A stretch of DNA of 64,000 nt from PMNU01 sp035479375 (GCA_035479375.1 DATIIT010000004.1:77655-141654); one strand, 5' to 3'; counted from the first letter of the stretch, positions 50,067 to 59,051 are shown. The notes: a model not told the origin generated them from the letters alone. Program-made: numbers and translations.

Positions 50067-50684
50067 ATGAATGTAGATAGTATTATTTCTGGCGGCGGCA
50101 TTTTGGCCATCGCTGCCATTATTTTCGCGGAATCCGGCATGATGCTGGGTTTCTTTTTACCAGGCGATACGCTACTGTTGGCAGCTGGTGTGTTTGCCGC
50201 GCAGGGCAAATTGTCTTTAGGCCTGAGCATTGCCGCAATTGCGGTGGCGGCTATTTTGGGCGACAACACCGGATACACCGTTGGCAAGGGCTTAGGGCCG
50301 CGCCTGTTTAAGAAGAAAGATGGCATTTTGTTCCGGCAAGAATACGTGGAGCGCACCGAGCGTTTTTACGAAAAGCACGGCGCCAAAACCATGCTGCTGG
50401 CGCACTTTATCCCCATTGTACGCAGCTTTGCGCCGTTTGTGGCCGGCGTGGGCAAGATGCCGCGCTGGAAGTTCTTCCTGTATGACGCTGTTGGCGACGT
50501 GGTGTGGGCGGCGCTCATCACGCTGTTGGGCTACTGGTTTGGCAGCCGCATCCACAACATCGACCACTACGTGCTGCCCACGGTGGTTGCTGTTATGGTG
50601 CTGAGTTTTGCGCCAATGCTGTGGCACTTGCTGGGCGATGCTGAGGCGCGGCGGCAATTGCTGGCCAAGTTGAAGCGGCGCTAA
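50067..50684 (+). CDS. DedA-family membrane protein
   Basis: A 205-residue DedA/VTT protein. IFAESGMMLGFFLPGDTLLLAAGVFA and the motif RFYEKHGAKTMLLAHFIPIVRSFAPFVAGVGKMPRWKF are typical (the conserved Arg and Pro of the re-entrant loop are present). DedA proteins move undecaprenyl phosphate or phospholipids across the membrane. Four to five helices. A lone plus-strand gene with a promoter close to its ATG. Confidence 0.93.
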   Translation: MNVDSIISGGGILAIAAIIFAESGMMLGFFLPGDTLLLAAGVFAAQGKLSLGLSIAAIAVAAILGDNTGYTVGKGLGPRLFKKKDGILFRQEYVERTERFYEKHGAKTMLLAHFIPIVRSFAPFVAGVGKMPRWKFFLYDAVGDVVWAALITLLGYWFGSRIHNIDHYVLPTVVAVMVLSFAPMLWHLLGDAEARRQLLAKLKRR

Positions 50685-50695
50685 GCGTTAATGCG

Positions 50696-51559
50696 CTATC
50701 GTCCGGCGTAGACGGCGGTGGCCGTGGCTACCCAGGCCATTGCGCGTTCGGCGCCGGCACGAAAACGGTCGAGCGCGGTGGTGGTCGCTGGGTTAGTTTC
50801 GGGTTCCGCGGCCAGGCTGGCCTCGGCGCCAGCTACAATCCGCTGCACAAAGGCTGATGATTGCTGAAGGCGTTCGTCCACCAGTATACCCCACATGCCA
50901 GTTACGTAGGGGCCGCATTCACGGCCTTCTTGCTGGTCCGCGTCCGCGCCATGGCGGCTCTTTACGGTATGCCAGTGCTGCATAGCCTTTTCGGTGGCCG
51001 CCTCTGGGGGGAGTGCAGCTTCCGCAGTGGTCAAGCCCTGCGCAACAAACTCTGCAGCCTCGTCACGGGCTGCCATGTTGTAGTAAAGGCGGTTAGCCTC
51101 GGCCAAGGCCGCCTCACGGTCAGGTGCAACGTATGCCGCAGCTTGCGTAGCCAAGATATCGGCGGCACGCACGCGTACTTCATCACTAATTTCATAGGCG
51201 ACGGCAGCGCGCTGCTCTTGGAGTAGGCGGTCGAGTGCCGTTGCCGTTGTCCAGGCGCCCAGCAGCCGTGCCCGCGCAGGGGTAGCGCGCGCCAAGTCAC
51301 GGTCGAGCCAGCTCGACTGGACAGAGCCCTCGGCTACGCCTTGCCCAAAATCCCTTAAAAACTCCAGCCCTTCGGGGAAGACGCCGGGCGCTTCCGCCAA
51401 GCGCGCCTGCACTGCCGCCGAACTCTCTTCGCCCAGTTCCATGACAGCGCGCTCAGCGCTGACAAAGCCCAGCCCAGCACGTACCTCAGCAGGCGCAACA
51501 ATAGGAAAATGTAGCACCGGCTGTTCGGCAAGAGTTACGAGCGGGATCTGTTCGGGCAT
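50696..51559 (-). CDS. unknown helical protein, paralogue of the 51618 gene
   Basis: A 287-residue soluble, Ala/Glu-rich helical protein without membrane segments. GLEFLRDFGQGVAEGSVQSSWLDRDLARATPARARLLGAWTTATALDRLL aligns by eye with the neighbour's GYEYLHHLGTSLVEDAAGDADTTADLVRATPEQALHLGALTAGVTVSQML, and the ends (SAFVQRIVAGAEA...GAERAMAWVA and STFVRHVFNGAKA...GVRRAVAYVA) also match. So the two arose by duplication. A strong ribosome site (AAAGGAGG) is present. Function unknown; motifs for enzymes are absent. Confidence 0.72.
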   Translation of the reverse strand: MPEQIPLVTLAEQPVLHFPIVAPAEVRAGLGFVSAERAVMELGEESSAAVQARLAEAPGVFPEGLEFLRDFGQGVAEGSVQSSWLDRDLARATPARARLLGAWTTATALDRLLQEQRAAVAYEISDEVRVRAADILATQAAAYVAPDREAALAEANRLYYNMAARDEAAEFVAQGLTTAEAALPPEAATEKAMQHWHTVKSRHGADADQQEGRECGPYVTGMWGILVDERLQQSSAFVQRIVAGAEASLAAEPETNPATTTALDRFRAGAERAMAWVATATAVYAGR

Positions 51560-51617
51560 GATGGACCTCCTTTGCTGGAATTATTATACCATGTTCTTCT
51601 ATAATTTGCCGACACCG

Positions 51618-52496
51618 CTACGGCCGTACCCCGGCCTGTCGGGCGAATTCCTTGGCCACAAGCGCCACGTAGGCCACAGCCCGGCGTACGCCCACCTCAT
51701 AGTGGCCAAGGGGCGGCGTTGTATCGAGCTTGCTAGGGCGGGCTTTTGCGCCGTTAAAGACGTGCCGCACAAAGGTACTGGTGCTGGCCAGGCGCGCGTC
51801 TACGGTGTCGGGCAGTTGCCCTGTGTATGAGTAGTACGGGCTATGCTCCCGGGCGTCGCTCGCCGCCACACGGGCAACATCGGTAGCCGATTTTCCCTGC
51901 CAAAAGGCAGTGGCGGCTTCGGCAGTTTCCCGTTCCGTAAGGGTTTTGTATACCTGCATGCCGGTATGAGTAACAACGGTGGCACAGCGCTCCAGGCGGG
52001 TCCGTGGGCTGTCGCGTAGCGTAGTAGCTTGGGCCAGCACCGGGCCGCGGTCTTTCTCTTGGTAGCTGAGCGCCCCGTCGGCAATAACCTCGTTGACAAA
52101 ATCAAGCGCCGCCCGGCTCACCCGCTCTGGGGCACCGGCGGTGTGCCGGTGAAGCATCTGGGAAACTGTGACACCTGCCGTGAGCGCGCCCAGGTGCAAC
52201 GCCTGCTCCGGCGTGGCGCGCACCAAATCTGCCGTGGTGTCGGCGTCGCCAGCGGCATCCTCCACAAGTGACGTACCGAGGTGGTGCAGATACTCATATC
52301 CGGGTAGCGGCTCCCGCACACCCACACCTAGGTCAAGGTGCGTGCGCACATTTGCAGCGCCCACCACGTTGAGCCGCATAACTGTTATCCTGGCGCCTTC
52401 TACCTGGGTAATATTTTCGAGCACATTCTCTGGCACGACGTGGCTGGGATGCAAAAGTGGCCATTCAGCCAACCTTAGGGTACCTGCTTCAGCCAT
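51618..52496 (-). CDS. unknown helical protein, paralogue of the 50696 gene
   Basis: A 292-residue soluble protein. The N-terminal ~50 residues (AEWPLLHPSHVVPENVLENI, GARITVMRLNVVGAANVRTH) look beta-like; the rest is helical and aligns with the 50696 product (LVRATPEQALHLGALTAGVTVSQMLHRH; TSTFVRHVFNGAKA; GVRRAVAYVALVAKEF). GGAGG lies before the ATG. The pair stands 58 nt apart on one strand. Function unknown. Confidence 0.72.
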   Translation of the reverse strand: MAEAGTLRLAEWPLLHPSHVVPENVLENITQVEGARITVMRLNVVGAANVRTHLDLGVGVREPLPGYEYLHHLGTSLVEDAAGDADTTADLVRATPEQALHLGALTAGVTVSQMLHRHTAGAPERVSRAALDFVNEVIADGALSYQEKDRGPVLAQATTLRDSPRTRLERCATVVTHTGMQVYKTLTERETAEAATAFWQGKSATDVARVAASDAREHSPYYSYTGQLPDTVDARLASTSTFVRHVFNGAKARPSKLDTTPPLGHYEVGVRRAVAYVALVAKEFARQAGVRP

Positions 52497-52526
52497 AGCT
52501 GCCTCCTATACCCCACCCGCTTATTA

Positions 52527-53063
52527 CTAGCAAGCTCTGACGAGCGGGTCACGCGGGCCAGTGTAGGTATTGCCCCGGGGGCCGCCGTTGGTCATATCAT
52601 CCGACACGATAAGGTCACCCGCTAGCGCTGTGCTTACGGTGCCATCCAGCTGCTCAACATCGGCAACCAGGTAGGCGCCTGTAACGCTCGGCATCCCGCC
52701 AATCTCACCAGCCCGGTAGCAGGTGACATCAACTGGCGTGTCAAACGGCAAGCGGCTCGGGCCATCAGGCACGGCGCGGCCGGATTGGTCGGCAAAAATG
52801 GGCGCGCCATTGTGGTTATCGACGTATTCGCGGATTGTGCCAGCGGCTGGCGAGCCACTGGTGTGGAGTACGTTTTTGCCGGCTTCCGGGCCGCCAGGCG
52901 CAGTAGACGCAGCAGCGCTTGGCGCCGGCGATGACTCGCCGCCGATAGTAACATGCACGCCGCAGCCGGCCGCGCCAAACGCAACAGCTGTCAGCAAACT
53001 CACGGCTTTAGGCGCCCTGCCCCGTTCGCGGCTTATGCCGGGGGCTATTGTTCCTCTTCTCAT
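52527..53063 (-). CDS. exported protein, possibly lipoprotein
   Basis: About 178 residues from ATG 53063, which has GGGAGGAG at the right distance; the in-frame GTG/ATG codons upstream do not. A basic start (GISRERGRAPK) and short hydrophobic stretch AVSLLTAVAFGAAGCGVHV end in a Cys that could be lipidated, though the -3 residue is Ala, a weak lipobox. The outer part is Gly/Asp-rich with two later Cys (VDVTCYRAG and the final RAC). Unknown function. Confidence 0.65.
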   Translation of the reverse strand: MRRGTIAPGISRERGRAPKAVSLLTAVAFGAAGCGVHVTIGGESSPAPSAAASTAPGGPEAGKNVLHTSGSPAAGTIREYVDNHNGAPIFADQSGRAVPDGPSRLPFDTPVDVTCYRAGEIGGMPSVTGAYLVADVEQLDGTVSTALAGDLIVSDDMTNGGPRGNTYTGPRDPLVRAC

Positions 53064-53143
53064 ATCACTCCTCCCATAAGGTGTCGTTATGTGGTGGTGT
53101 AGAGGATATGGTACCACACCGCACCGGCCGCCGCGCCATTTTT

Positions 53144-55954
53144 TTACAGCATGCGCTTCAGGAACTGGCCGGTGTAGCTGGCCGGCGCTTTGGCGACTTG
53201 CTCGGGCGTGCCCGTGGCCACTACTGTGCCGCCGCCGGAGCCGCCCTCTGGCCCCATGTCTATGAGGTGGTCGGCGGACTTAATAACGTCTAGGTTGTGC
53301 TCAATAATGACCATGCTGTTGCCGGTGTCCACCAGGGCGTGCAGCACCTGCAGGAGCTTGTCCACGTCGGCCATGTGCAGGCCGGTGGTTGGCTCGTCCA
53401 AAATGTAGATGGTGCGGCCGGTGGGGCGCTTGCTAAGCTCGGTGGCCAGCTTGATCCTTTGGGCTTCGCCGCCGGAAAGCGTGGTGGCCGGCTGGCCCAG
53501 GCCGATGTAGCCCAGGCCCACATCCACCAGCGTCTGCAACTTGCGGGCGATGTTGGGCTGGTTTTCAAAAAACTCCAGCGCCTGCTCGCAAGTCATTTCC
53601 AAGACGTCGCTGATCATCTTGCCCTTGTAGTGGATTTCCAGCGCCTCACGGTTGTAGCGCTTGCCGTGGCAGACCTCGCACTGCACGTACACGTCTGGCA
53701 AAAAGTGCATTTCTATCTTGATGATGCCGTCGCCGGCGCAGTTTTCGCAGCGTCCGCCTTTGACGTTGAAGCTGAAGCGGCCCGGGCCGTAGCCGCGCAG
53801 CTTGGCTTCGGGCACGCCGGCGAACAGCTCGCGGATGGGCGTAAACAGCCCGGTGTAAGTGGCCGGGTTGGAGCGCGGCGTGCGGCCAATGGGCGACTGG
53901 TCGATAATAATGGATTTGTCCAGCTCTTTGATGCCCTCGATGTCGTCGTGCTTGCCGGGCACGGTGTTGGCGCGCATCAGGCGGGCTTGCAGCTCTTTGG
54001 CCAAAATGTCGTTAATCAGGCTCGACTTGCCCGACCCGGACACGCCGGAAACCACCACCATCATGCCCAGCGGGATTTCCACGTCTACATTCTTCAGGTT
54101 GTTTTCGCGGGCACCGCGAATCCACAACGCTTTGCCATTGCCTTTGCGGCGCTTCTTGGGCACGGCAATGTTCTTCTTGCCGGACAAATATTGGCCGGTG
54201 ATGCTTTCCTGGTTTTTCTCTACTTCTGCAGGAGTGCCGGCCGCCACCACGTGCCCGCCGTGCACGCCAGCGCCCGGGCCAATGTCTACCAAATAGTCGG
54301 CGACGCGGATCGTGTCTTCGTCGTGCTCTACCACCAGCACGGTGTTGCCGAGGTCGCGCAAATGCTTGAGCGTCTTGATAAGCCGGTCGTTGTCGCGCTG
54401 GTGCAGGCCAATGCTCGGCTCGTCCAATACATATAAGACACCTTGCAGGCCAGAGCCGATCTGCGTCGCCAGCCGGATGCGCTGAGCCTCGCCGCCTGAT
54501 AAAGTAGTTGCACTCCGAAGCAAGGTGAGGTAGTTTAGCCCCACGTCCCGCAAAAATCCCAGGCGGGCGTTGACCTCCTTCATCACCTGGGCCGCGATGT
54601 GCATTTCTTTGCCACTCAGTTTGAGGCCGGCGAAGAACGCCACCGCGTCGTCGATGCTCAGCTCACAGATGTCCATAATACTGTAGTCGGCGACAGTAAT
54701 GGCCAAAACTTCCGGCTTGAGCCGGCGGCCTTTGCAGGCGTAGCATGGCTTCTCCACCATGAAACGCTCGATGTCCGAGCGCATAAATTCGCTCTCGGTT
54801 TCTTTGTGGCGCCGCTCTAAGTTAGGGATGACGCCCTCGTAGGTGGTCTCAAAGGTGCGGCCGCCTCCCAGCGCCACGCGGTAGCGCTCGTTTCCGGTGC
54901 CGTAAAGCAGGCGGTCGAGGTTCTCTTTGCTGATCTCGGCGGTGGGCACGTGCAGGCTGAAGCTGTAGCGGTCGGCCACGGCCTGCATTTTCTTCATGTA
55001 CCAAGCGTCGGCGTTGACGCGGTTAAAGGGGCGGATGGCGCCCTCGGCAACCGTCAGCCGGCCGTTGGGGATGACTAGCTCGGGGTCAACCTCCAGGCGC
55101 GAGCCAAGGCCAGTACACACCGGGCAGGCACCCTGCGGCGAGTTAAAGCTGAAGGTGCGCGGCTCTAATTCCGGTATGGCAACCTCGGGGTGGTCGATGC
55201 AGGCGTACATCAGGCTGTACTGGTACTCTTCGTTGTTGTCGGCGTTTACCACGCGCACTTTGCCCTCGGCAACTTCCAGCGCCTGCTCTACCGATTGCGC
55301 CAAGCGCGAGCGGCTGGCCTCGTCCTGGACCAGGCGGTCGATGACCACGTCAATGGTGTGCTTGTAGTTTTTGTCGAGCTCTGGGAACTCGTCCAGGGCG
55401 TATACCACGCCGTCCACCCGGGCGCGGGCAAAACCAGCGCGCTGGTACTGCTCCGGGATGTGCTCAAAGGCACCTTTTTTGGCACTGACCACTGGCGCAA
55501 GCACCATGAGGCGGGCGCCGTCCGGCAGCTGGGTAATTTGGTCCACAATGTTCTGCGTGGTTTGGCGCGTAACCGGTTTGCCACACACCGGGCAGTGCGG
55601 CACGCCAATGCGGGCAAACAGCAAGCGCAGGTAATCGTAAATTTCCGTCACCGTGGCCACGGTAGAGCGCGGGTTGCGGCTGGTAGATTTTTGGTCGATG
55701 GAAATGGCTGGCGACAGGCCGTCAATTTGGTCCACGTCCGGTTTTTCCATAAGCCCCAGGAATTGGCGGGCATAGGAACTCAGCGACTCCACGTAGCGGC
55801 GCTGCCCCTCGGCGTAAATGGTGTCAAATGCCAGGCTGGACTTGCCCGACCCGGACAGGCCGGTGACTACCACCATTTTGTTGCGCGGCAAACTCACGTC
55901 AATATTCTTGAGGTTGTGTTCGCGCGCCCCTTTAACAACGATGTGCTCACTCAT
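53144..55954 (-). CDS. uvrA: UvrA excinuclease ATPase
   Basis: A 936-residue UvrA with two ABC ATPase halves. Walker A sites are GLSGSGKSSLAF and GVSGSGKSSLIND, zinc modules CPVCGKPV... and CENCAGDGIIKIEMHFLPDVYVQCEVCHGKRYN, signatures LSGGEAQRIRLATQIG and LSGGEAQRIKLATELS. It finds bulky DNA lesions with UvrB. TATAAT lies 10 nt before the ATG. Length is normal. Palindromic element copy 3 lies in the divergent region just upstream. Confidence 0.97.
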   Translation of the reverse strand: MSEHIVVKGAREHNLKNIDVSLPRNKMVVVTGLSGSGKSSLAFDTIYAEGQRRYVESLSSYARQFLGLMEKPDVDQIDGLSPAISIDQKSTSRNPRSTVATVTEIYDYLRLLFARIGVPHCPVCGKPVTRQTTQNIVDQITQLPDGARLMVLAPVVSAKKGAFEHIPEQYQRAGFARARVDGVVYALDEFPELDKNYKHTIDVVIDRLVQDEASRSRLAQSVEQALEVAEGKVRVVNADNNEEYQYSLMYACIDHPEVAIPELEPRTFSFNSPQGACPVCTGLGSRLEVDPELVIPNGRLTVAEGAIRPFNRVNADAWYMKKMQAVADRYSFSLHVPTAEISKENLDRLLYGTGNERYRVALGGGRTFETTYEGVIPNLERRHKETESEFMRSDIERFMVEKPCYACKGRRLKPEVLAITVADYSIMDICELSIDDAVAFFAGLKLSGKEMHIAAQVMKEVNARLGFLRDVGLNYLTLLRSATTLSGGEAQRIRLATQIGSGLQGVLYVLDEPSIGLHQRDNDRLIKTLKHLRDLGNTVLVVEHDEDTIRVADYLVDIGPGAGVHGGHVVAAGTPAEVEKNQESITGQYLSGKKNIAVPKKRRKGNGKALWIRGARENNLKNVDVEIPLGMMVVVSGVSGSGKSSLINDILAKELQARLMRANTVPGKHDDIEGIKELDKSIIIDQSPIGRTPRSNPATYTGLFTPIRELFAGVPEAKLRGYGPGRFSFNVKGGRCENCAGDGIIKIEMHFLPDVYVQCEVCHGKRYNREALEIHYKGKMISDVLEMTCEQALEFFENQPNIARKLQTLVDVGLGYIGLGQPATTLSGGEAQRIKLATELSKRPTGRTIYILDEPTTGLHMADVDKLLQVLHALVDTGNSMVIIEHNLDVIKSADHLIDMGPEGGSGGGTVVATGTPEQVAKAPASYTGQFLKRML

Positions 55955-56006
55955 AAACAGATAGATTATACCGGAAAAATGCCGGGCGCGCTAGCCAACC
56001 TGTGCG

Positions 56007-56107
56007 GGCAACTCACATGTCCCACAAAGTTGTGCGTTACACGCGGGGCGCATATGCGCTCCGGTTGCACTACGCTTGACCCAACTTTGTGGGACATGTG
56101 AGTTGCC
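56007..56107. repeat. palindromic element copy 3 (51-nt core, 25-bp arms)
   Basis: Perfect 25-bp arms (56007-56031 and 56083-56107) around the 51-nt core 56032-56082, with GGGTCAAGCGTAGTGCA on the minus strand. It fills most of the divergent region between uvrA and the PGPGW gene and begins 53 nt before the uvrA start. It is not at a gene end, so a terminator role cannot explain all copies. Confidence 0.9.
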
Positions 56108-56133
56108 TTACCGTCCCGGCCTGCGGAATGCCC

Positions 56134-56139
56134 TATAAT
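56134..56139 (+). promoter_or_regulatory. -10 box of the PGPGW gene
   Basis: TATAAT ends 8 nt before ATG 56148. No ribosome site lies between, so the mRNA should be leaderless. Confidence 0.6.
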
Positions 56140-56147
56140 GCTTATAT

Positions 56148-56459
56148 ATGGAGCAGTGGAAACGCAATTGGAAGCAGGTGCCGGGGCCAGTCCGCAAAAC
56201 ACTGGTGCTGATGGTGGGCAGCGCAGTGGTGGCCGGTGGCCTGGTAATGGTGGTCACGCCCGGCCCGGGCTGGGCGGCCATGCTGCTCGGCTTTGCCATA
56301 TTGGCCACGGAATTCGCCTTTGCCGAAAAAGTCCGCGATTGGATGCTGGGGGCGCTCAAACGTACTCTGCGCCATAGTAGGCGCCTACTCCACCGCGCCG
56401 CTAAACTGCCTGGTTCGGCAGCCCAAAAAAACAGCCAAGGCAACGATTGCCCGGATTAG
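56148..56459 (+). CDS. PGPGW-motif membrane protein
   Basis: A 103-residue protein with two close helices around VVTPGPGWAAMLLGFAILATEFAFAEK, the signature of the PGPGW putative transmembrane family. The C-terminal 40 residues are strongly basic (LKRTLRHSRRLLHRAAK) and face the cytoplasm. Function unknown. The stop codon lies 1 nt before the convergent gene end. Confidence 0.85.
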   Translation: MEQWKRNWKQVPGPVRKTLVLMVGSAVVAGGLVMVVTPGPGWAAMLLGFAILATEFAFAEKVRDWMLGALKRTLRHSRRLLHRAAKLPGSAAQKNSQGNDCPD

Positions 56460-56460
56460 C

Positions 56461-57459
56461 CTAACGCGGCCAGGTGCCCTTGACGGCAGTCTCTAGATGG
56501 CGGGCGGATACTCGGCGCAAGGGCCAAGCAAAACCATCTCCAGCGCGGTCAACCCAGGGCGCCTTAATGGCAAACCATGCCACTGTATCGAACACGCCAG
56601 CCTGCCGCCGGTCCAACCCCTTGACGCCCTCCCGATACAAGTCCGCCTCTGTTTGCCTGCGCAGGCTGGCCGCCTCGCGTAGCCCCACTTTACCGCCATG
56701 TTGCATCACCAGGGCTGTTGTGTATGTGTGAATACGGCGGCGGACGCCAGCAAACGGGTTTGCCGCCTCTTCCATGCCACCCATAGCACCCAACTGGGCG
56801 AGCGCCGGATGGCCTTCGTTGCCGAGCACCAGCAGGGCGCCCATAGCGGTAGATAACTTGCCGGCATGCTGGGCGAGGCGAGCCAGCTCTTGCGGGTCGC
56901 GCCCATCAGCCTTCAATTGGTCGAGCCAAGTAGCCGTCCACTGGGTATATAACTCGCCGATTGCCTGGCGGCGGCTCTCGTCTGGCACCACTTGCTGTCC
57001 TATGCGGGCAGCCAGGTTCAAGACGGGGGCCTGGTGGGTTGGCCCATTGCCGCTATAATCTTGCACTTCGCCGCGCACAAACGTATCACGCACGCCGTCA
57101 AAGAACCGTTCTGCCCCTGCCGGTGTGCGGCCTGGGAAATGTTCGGCGGCTGCGGCATCGGGCACGCCAAGCAAGCCCGCCATAAAGCGGGCGCCCTGCC
57201 GGACGGCGGCGACGCGGTCATCGGTGGTGGCATTGCGCTCAAACATCACCGCAGTCTTGGGTATCTCGCCAAGGTGGCCGGGCATATGCCAGCTCGTAAA
57301 GCCAGCGCTCAGTTCCGGTGGTACGCCGGCGGCCGCCATATCGCCGGCCACATCAGCACGTGACGTAAAAAGCGACCCGTGTGTTATATGCGTATGGAAC
57401 AAAGTCAGCCCATAGGGGACGCTACGCATGTGCGGAAAGCCGCTAGGTATCTCAGCCAT
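56461..57459 (-). CDS. unknown soluble protein
   Basis: A 332-residue soluble, mostly helical protein. The start (IPSGFPHMRSVPYGLTLFHTHITHG) is His-rich and beta-like; ALYTQWTA-type and RDPQELARLAQHAGKLSTAMGALLVLG helices follow, then a basic C-terminal part (WPLRRVSARHLETAVKG). A TATAAT box 8 nt before the ATG implies a leaderless mRNA. No family recognised; it resembles the other orphan soluble proteins of the window in size and composition only. Confidence 0.7.
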   Translation of the reverse strand: MAEIPSGFPHMRSVPYGLTLFHTHITHGSLFTSRADVAGDMAAAGVPPELSAGFTSWHMPGHLGEIPKTAVMFERNATTDDRVAAVRQGARFMAGLLGVPDAAAAEHFPGRTPAGAERFFDGVRDTFVRGEVQDYSGNGPTHQAPVLNLAARIGQQVVPDESRRQAIGELYTQWTATWLDQLKADGRDPQELARLAQHAGKLSTAMGALLVLGNEGHPALAQLGAMGGMEEAANPFAGVRRRIHTYTTALVMQHGGKVGLREAASLRRQTEADLYREGVKGLDRRQAGVFDTVAWFAIKAPWVDRAGDGFAWPLRRVSARHLETAVKGTWPR

Positions 57460-57499
57460 GACTTTGAATTATAGCACCTCCGCGGTGCCCGCACAACCG

Positions 57500-58255
57500 C
57501 TACACCCCTGTTGCATGCCCGCCCGGCCGCCACTCCACGCTCGTCAGCAGCTGGCCAAACATGTCTTCTTCTGGCGGCGTGTGCCGGGCAGCGATTTCCT
57601 CAGCCGAGGGGTCGCGGCGCACAAAGCGCACGTCTGGGACGTCTTCGATGACCGCCAGCGGCGTTTGCTCGGCACCCTCGCCCATTACCAGGGTGGCGGC
57701 CGCGGCCAAGGTGTCTACCACGTTGGTGCGGGTCAGCACGAGCGGGCGGCCAAACAGGTCTGCTTTATCTTTGTAGCTGCGCACCGGCTCAATCCCGCTA
57801 AATGCCAGGCTGCATCCAGTGGCGCCCCAGCGCAGCGGCAAAAAGCTGCCGTCGGTAATAATAACCGCCACTTCGCGCAAGCCAAACCGCTCCACCAAGT
57901 ATTTCCGCACCTGGTTGGCGCTGGCCTGCGGGTCTGCCGGCCATAACACGTACTGGCCGTCGCCGTTTGACTCGTCTATGCCGGAGTTGGGCGTGAGCAT
58001 ATTGTGCGCAATGGTAAAGGTGTAGCCGTGCTGCTCGTGCGCATCGGCCATGTACCACTCGGCTTCGCCGCGCACCAATTTCTGGAGGTCGGTGCCGGCC
58101 TTGGGCAGTACGCGGTTCTCGCACAGCGACACCACTTTGGAGCTAATCACCAGCACGCCGCGCTCCGGCATGGCGGCCAAGGATTCGTCCAGCAGCGCCG
58201 CCAGCGTCAAGGCGCCAGCGGTCACTTTGCGTGTTTTCAGGGCAGTGACGATCAC
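57500..58255 (-). CDS. CofE-like (F420-0:gamma-glutamyl ligase family) protein
   Basis: A 251-residue protein of the CofE fold: ERGVLVISSKVVSLCENRVL near the start, TFTIAHNMLTPNSGIDESNGDGQYVLWPADP as the GTP/metal-binding signature (GIDxSN), VIITDGSFLPLRWGATGCSLAFSGIEP later. CofE adds glutamate to F420-0. No other F420 genes are present in the window, and F420 use is not expected in such small genomes, so this family member may ligate an amino acid to something else. It overlaps yhhQ by 4 nt. Confidence 0.85.
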   Translation of the reverse strand: MIVTALKTRKVTAGALTLAALLDESLAAMPERGVLVISSKVVSLCENRVLPKAGTDLQKLVRGEAEWYMADAHEQHGYTFTIAHNMLTPNSGIDESNGDGQYVLWPADPQASANQVRKYLVERFGLREVAVIITDGSFLPLRWGATGCSLAFSGIEPVRSYKDKADLFGRPLVLTRTNVVDTLAAAATLVMGEGAEQTPLAVIEDVPDVRFVRRDPSAEEIAARHTPPEEDMFGQLLTSVEWRPGGHATGV

Positions 58256-58932
58256 GCCGCCGCCTCTTCCGCCTTCAGTTTGCCAGCAGCGGGCTTACCC
58301 TTCAGCCACCACACGCCCAGGTACACCAGCGGCGTCTCTACCAAAGATAGCGCGCAGCGCACCAACCAGTACGGGATGATAATCCCCAGCAAAAACGACG
58401 CATTCGCGCCAAAACTGTGCCCAAAGGCGTAAAACGCCAGCGTGAGGAACACCGTGGAGTCGGCCAGCTGCGACACAAAGTTAGAGGCGTTGTTGCGCAG
58501 CCACAGCGCCTTGCCATGCAATACTTTGCGCAGCCGGGCAAACACCACCACGTCCAGCAGCTCCGATGCGGCAAACGCCACCAGGCTGGCACCGGCCAAG
58601 CGCAGGCTGGCGCCAAAAATGGCGTCATACGCTTTTTCAGATGGCGCAAACCGCGCGCTCGGCGCAATATGCACGGCCAGCAGCTCAAATAAGGCCAGCA
58701 AAAACACCATGGCAATGCCGGAATACACTACGCTGCGCGCCCGCCGGCGGCCATGCACCTCTACAATCACATCGGTCACGGTAAATAGCAGCGGAAAGAC
58801 AAACACCGCCACGCTGGCGCTCAAATGCCAGTGCCCCACCGTGCCCAAAGAGAACGTCTTGGCGCCCATCAGCTCGGCCACCATCACGCCGAATACATAC
58901 AATGCCACCAAAAAATCAAACTTACGGATCAT
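58252..58932 (-). CDS. yhhQ: queuosine-precursor transporter (YhhQ/VUT family)
   Basis: A 226-residue six-helix transporter. VFPLLFTVTDVIVEVHGRRRARSVVYSGI and FVSQLADSTVFLTLAFYAFG are the YhhQ (DUF165) signatures. It imports preQ0/preQ1 or queuine for tRNA modification, sensible for an auxotroph. Its ribosome site GAGAGGAG is paired in a hairpin, and a 20-residue leader ORF lies upstream, so translation is probably regulated. The C-terminus is a short basic/acidic tail. Confidence 0.9.
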   Translation of the reverse strand: MIRKFDFLVALYVFGVMVAELMGAKTFSLGTVGHWHLSASVAVFVFPLLFTVTDVIVEVHGRRRARSVVYSGIAMVFLLALFELLAVHIAPSARFAPSEKAYDAIFGASLRLAGASLVAFAASELLDVVVFARLRKVLHGKALWLRNNASNFVSQLADSTVFLTLAFYAFGHSFGANASFLLGIIIPYWLVRCALSLVETPLVYLGVWWLKGKPAAGKLKAEEAAA

Positions 58933-58938
58933 CTAAAA

Positions 58939-58964
58939 CTCCTCTCAAATAGTAAAACGAGAGG
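58939..58964 (-). promoter_or_regulatory. hairpin sequestering the yhhQ ribosome site
   Basis: CCTCTC (58964-58959 on the minus strand) pairs with GAGAGG (58946-58941) around a 12-nt loop. GAGAGGAG is the ribosome site of yhhQ, so the closed form should prevent initiation. Confidence 0.6.
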
Positions 58965-58981
58965 CCGCCCACGCGTGCGGC

Positions 58982-59002
58982 GCCCCTGCTAGCAGCAGGA
59001 GC
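58982..59002 (-). promoter_or_regulatory. hairpin over the leader-ORF stop codon
   Basis: CCTGCT-GCT-AGCAGG, extended to GCTCCTGCT/AGCAGGGGC, includes the final Cys codons and the TAG of the leader ORF. A ribosome stopped there would melt it and change folding of the downstream ribosome-site hairpin. Confidence 0.5.
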
Positions 59003-59051
59003 CGTCGCAAGCGAAGCTAGACCAAGTGGTGACGTGTTTGTTGAGTAACAT
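58989..59051 (-). CDS. 20-residue leader peptide MLLNKHVTTWSSFACDGSCC
   Basis: ATG 59051 follows AAAAGGAA with suitable spacing; the frame ends with two Cys codons and TAG 58991-58989. It lies 57 nt before yhhQ on the same strand and is followed by two hairpins, the second over the yhhQ ribosome site. The peptide carries AAC, CAC and GAC codons (read by queuosine-modified tRNAs) as well as three Cys. A regulatory leader is more likely than a functional peptide, but a small Cys peptide cannot be excluded. Confidence 0.55.
   Translation of the reverse strand: MLLNKHVTTWSSFACDGSCC

Noticed and set aside
58940..59030. preQ1-II riboswitch before yhhQ
   Set aside because: CTTGGTCTAGCTTC resembles the riboswitch start, but the pairing partner ACCAAG and the downstream pseudoknot are missing, and the stretch codes for the leader peptide.
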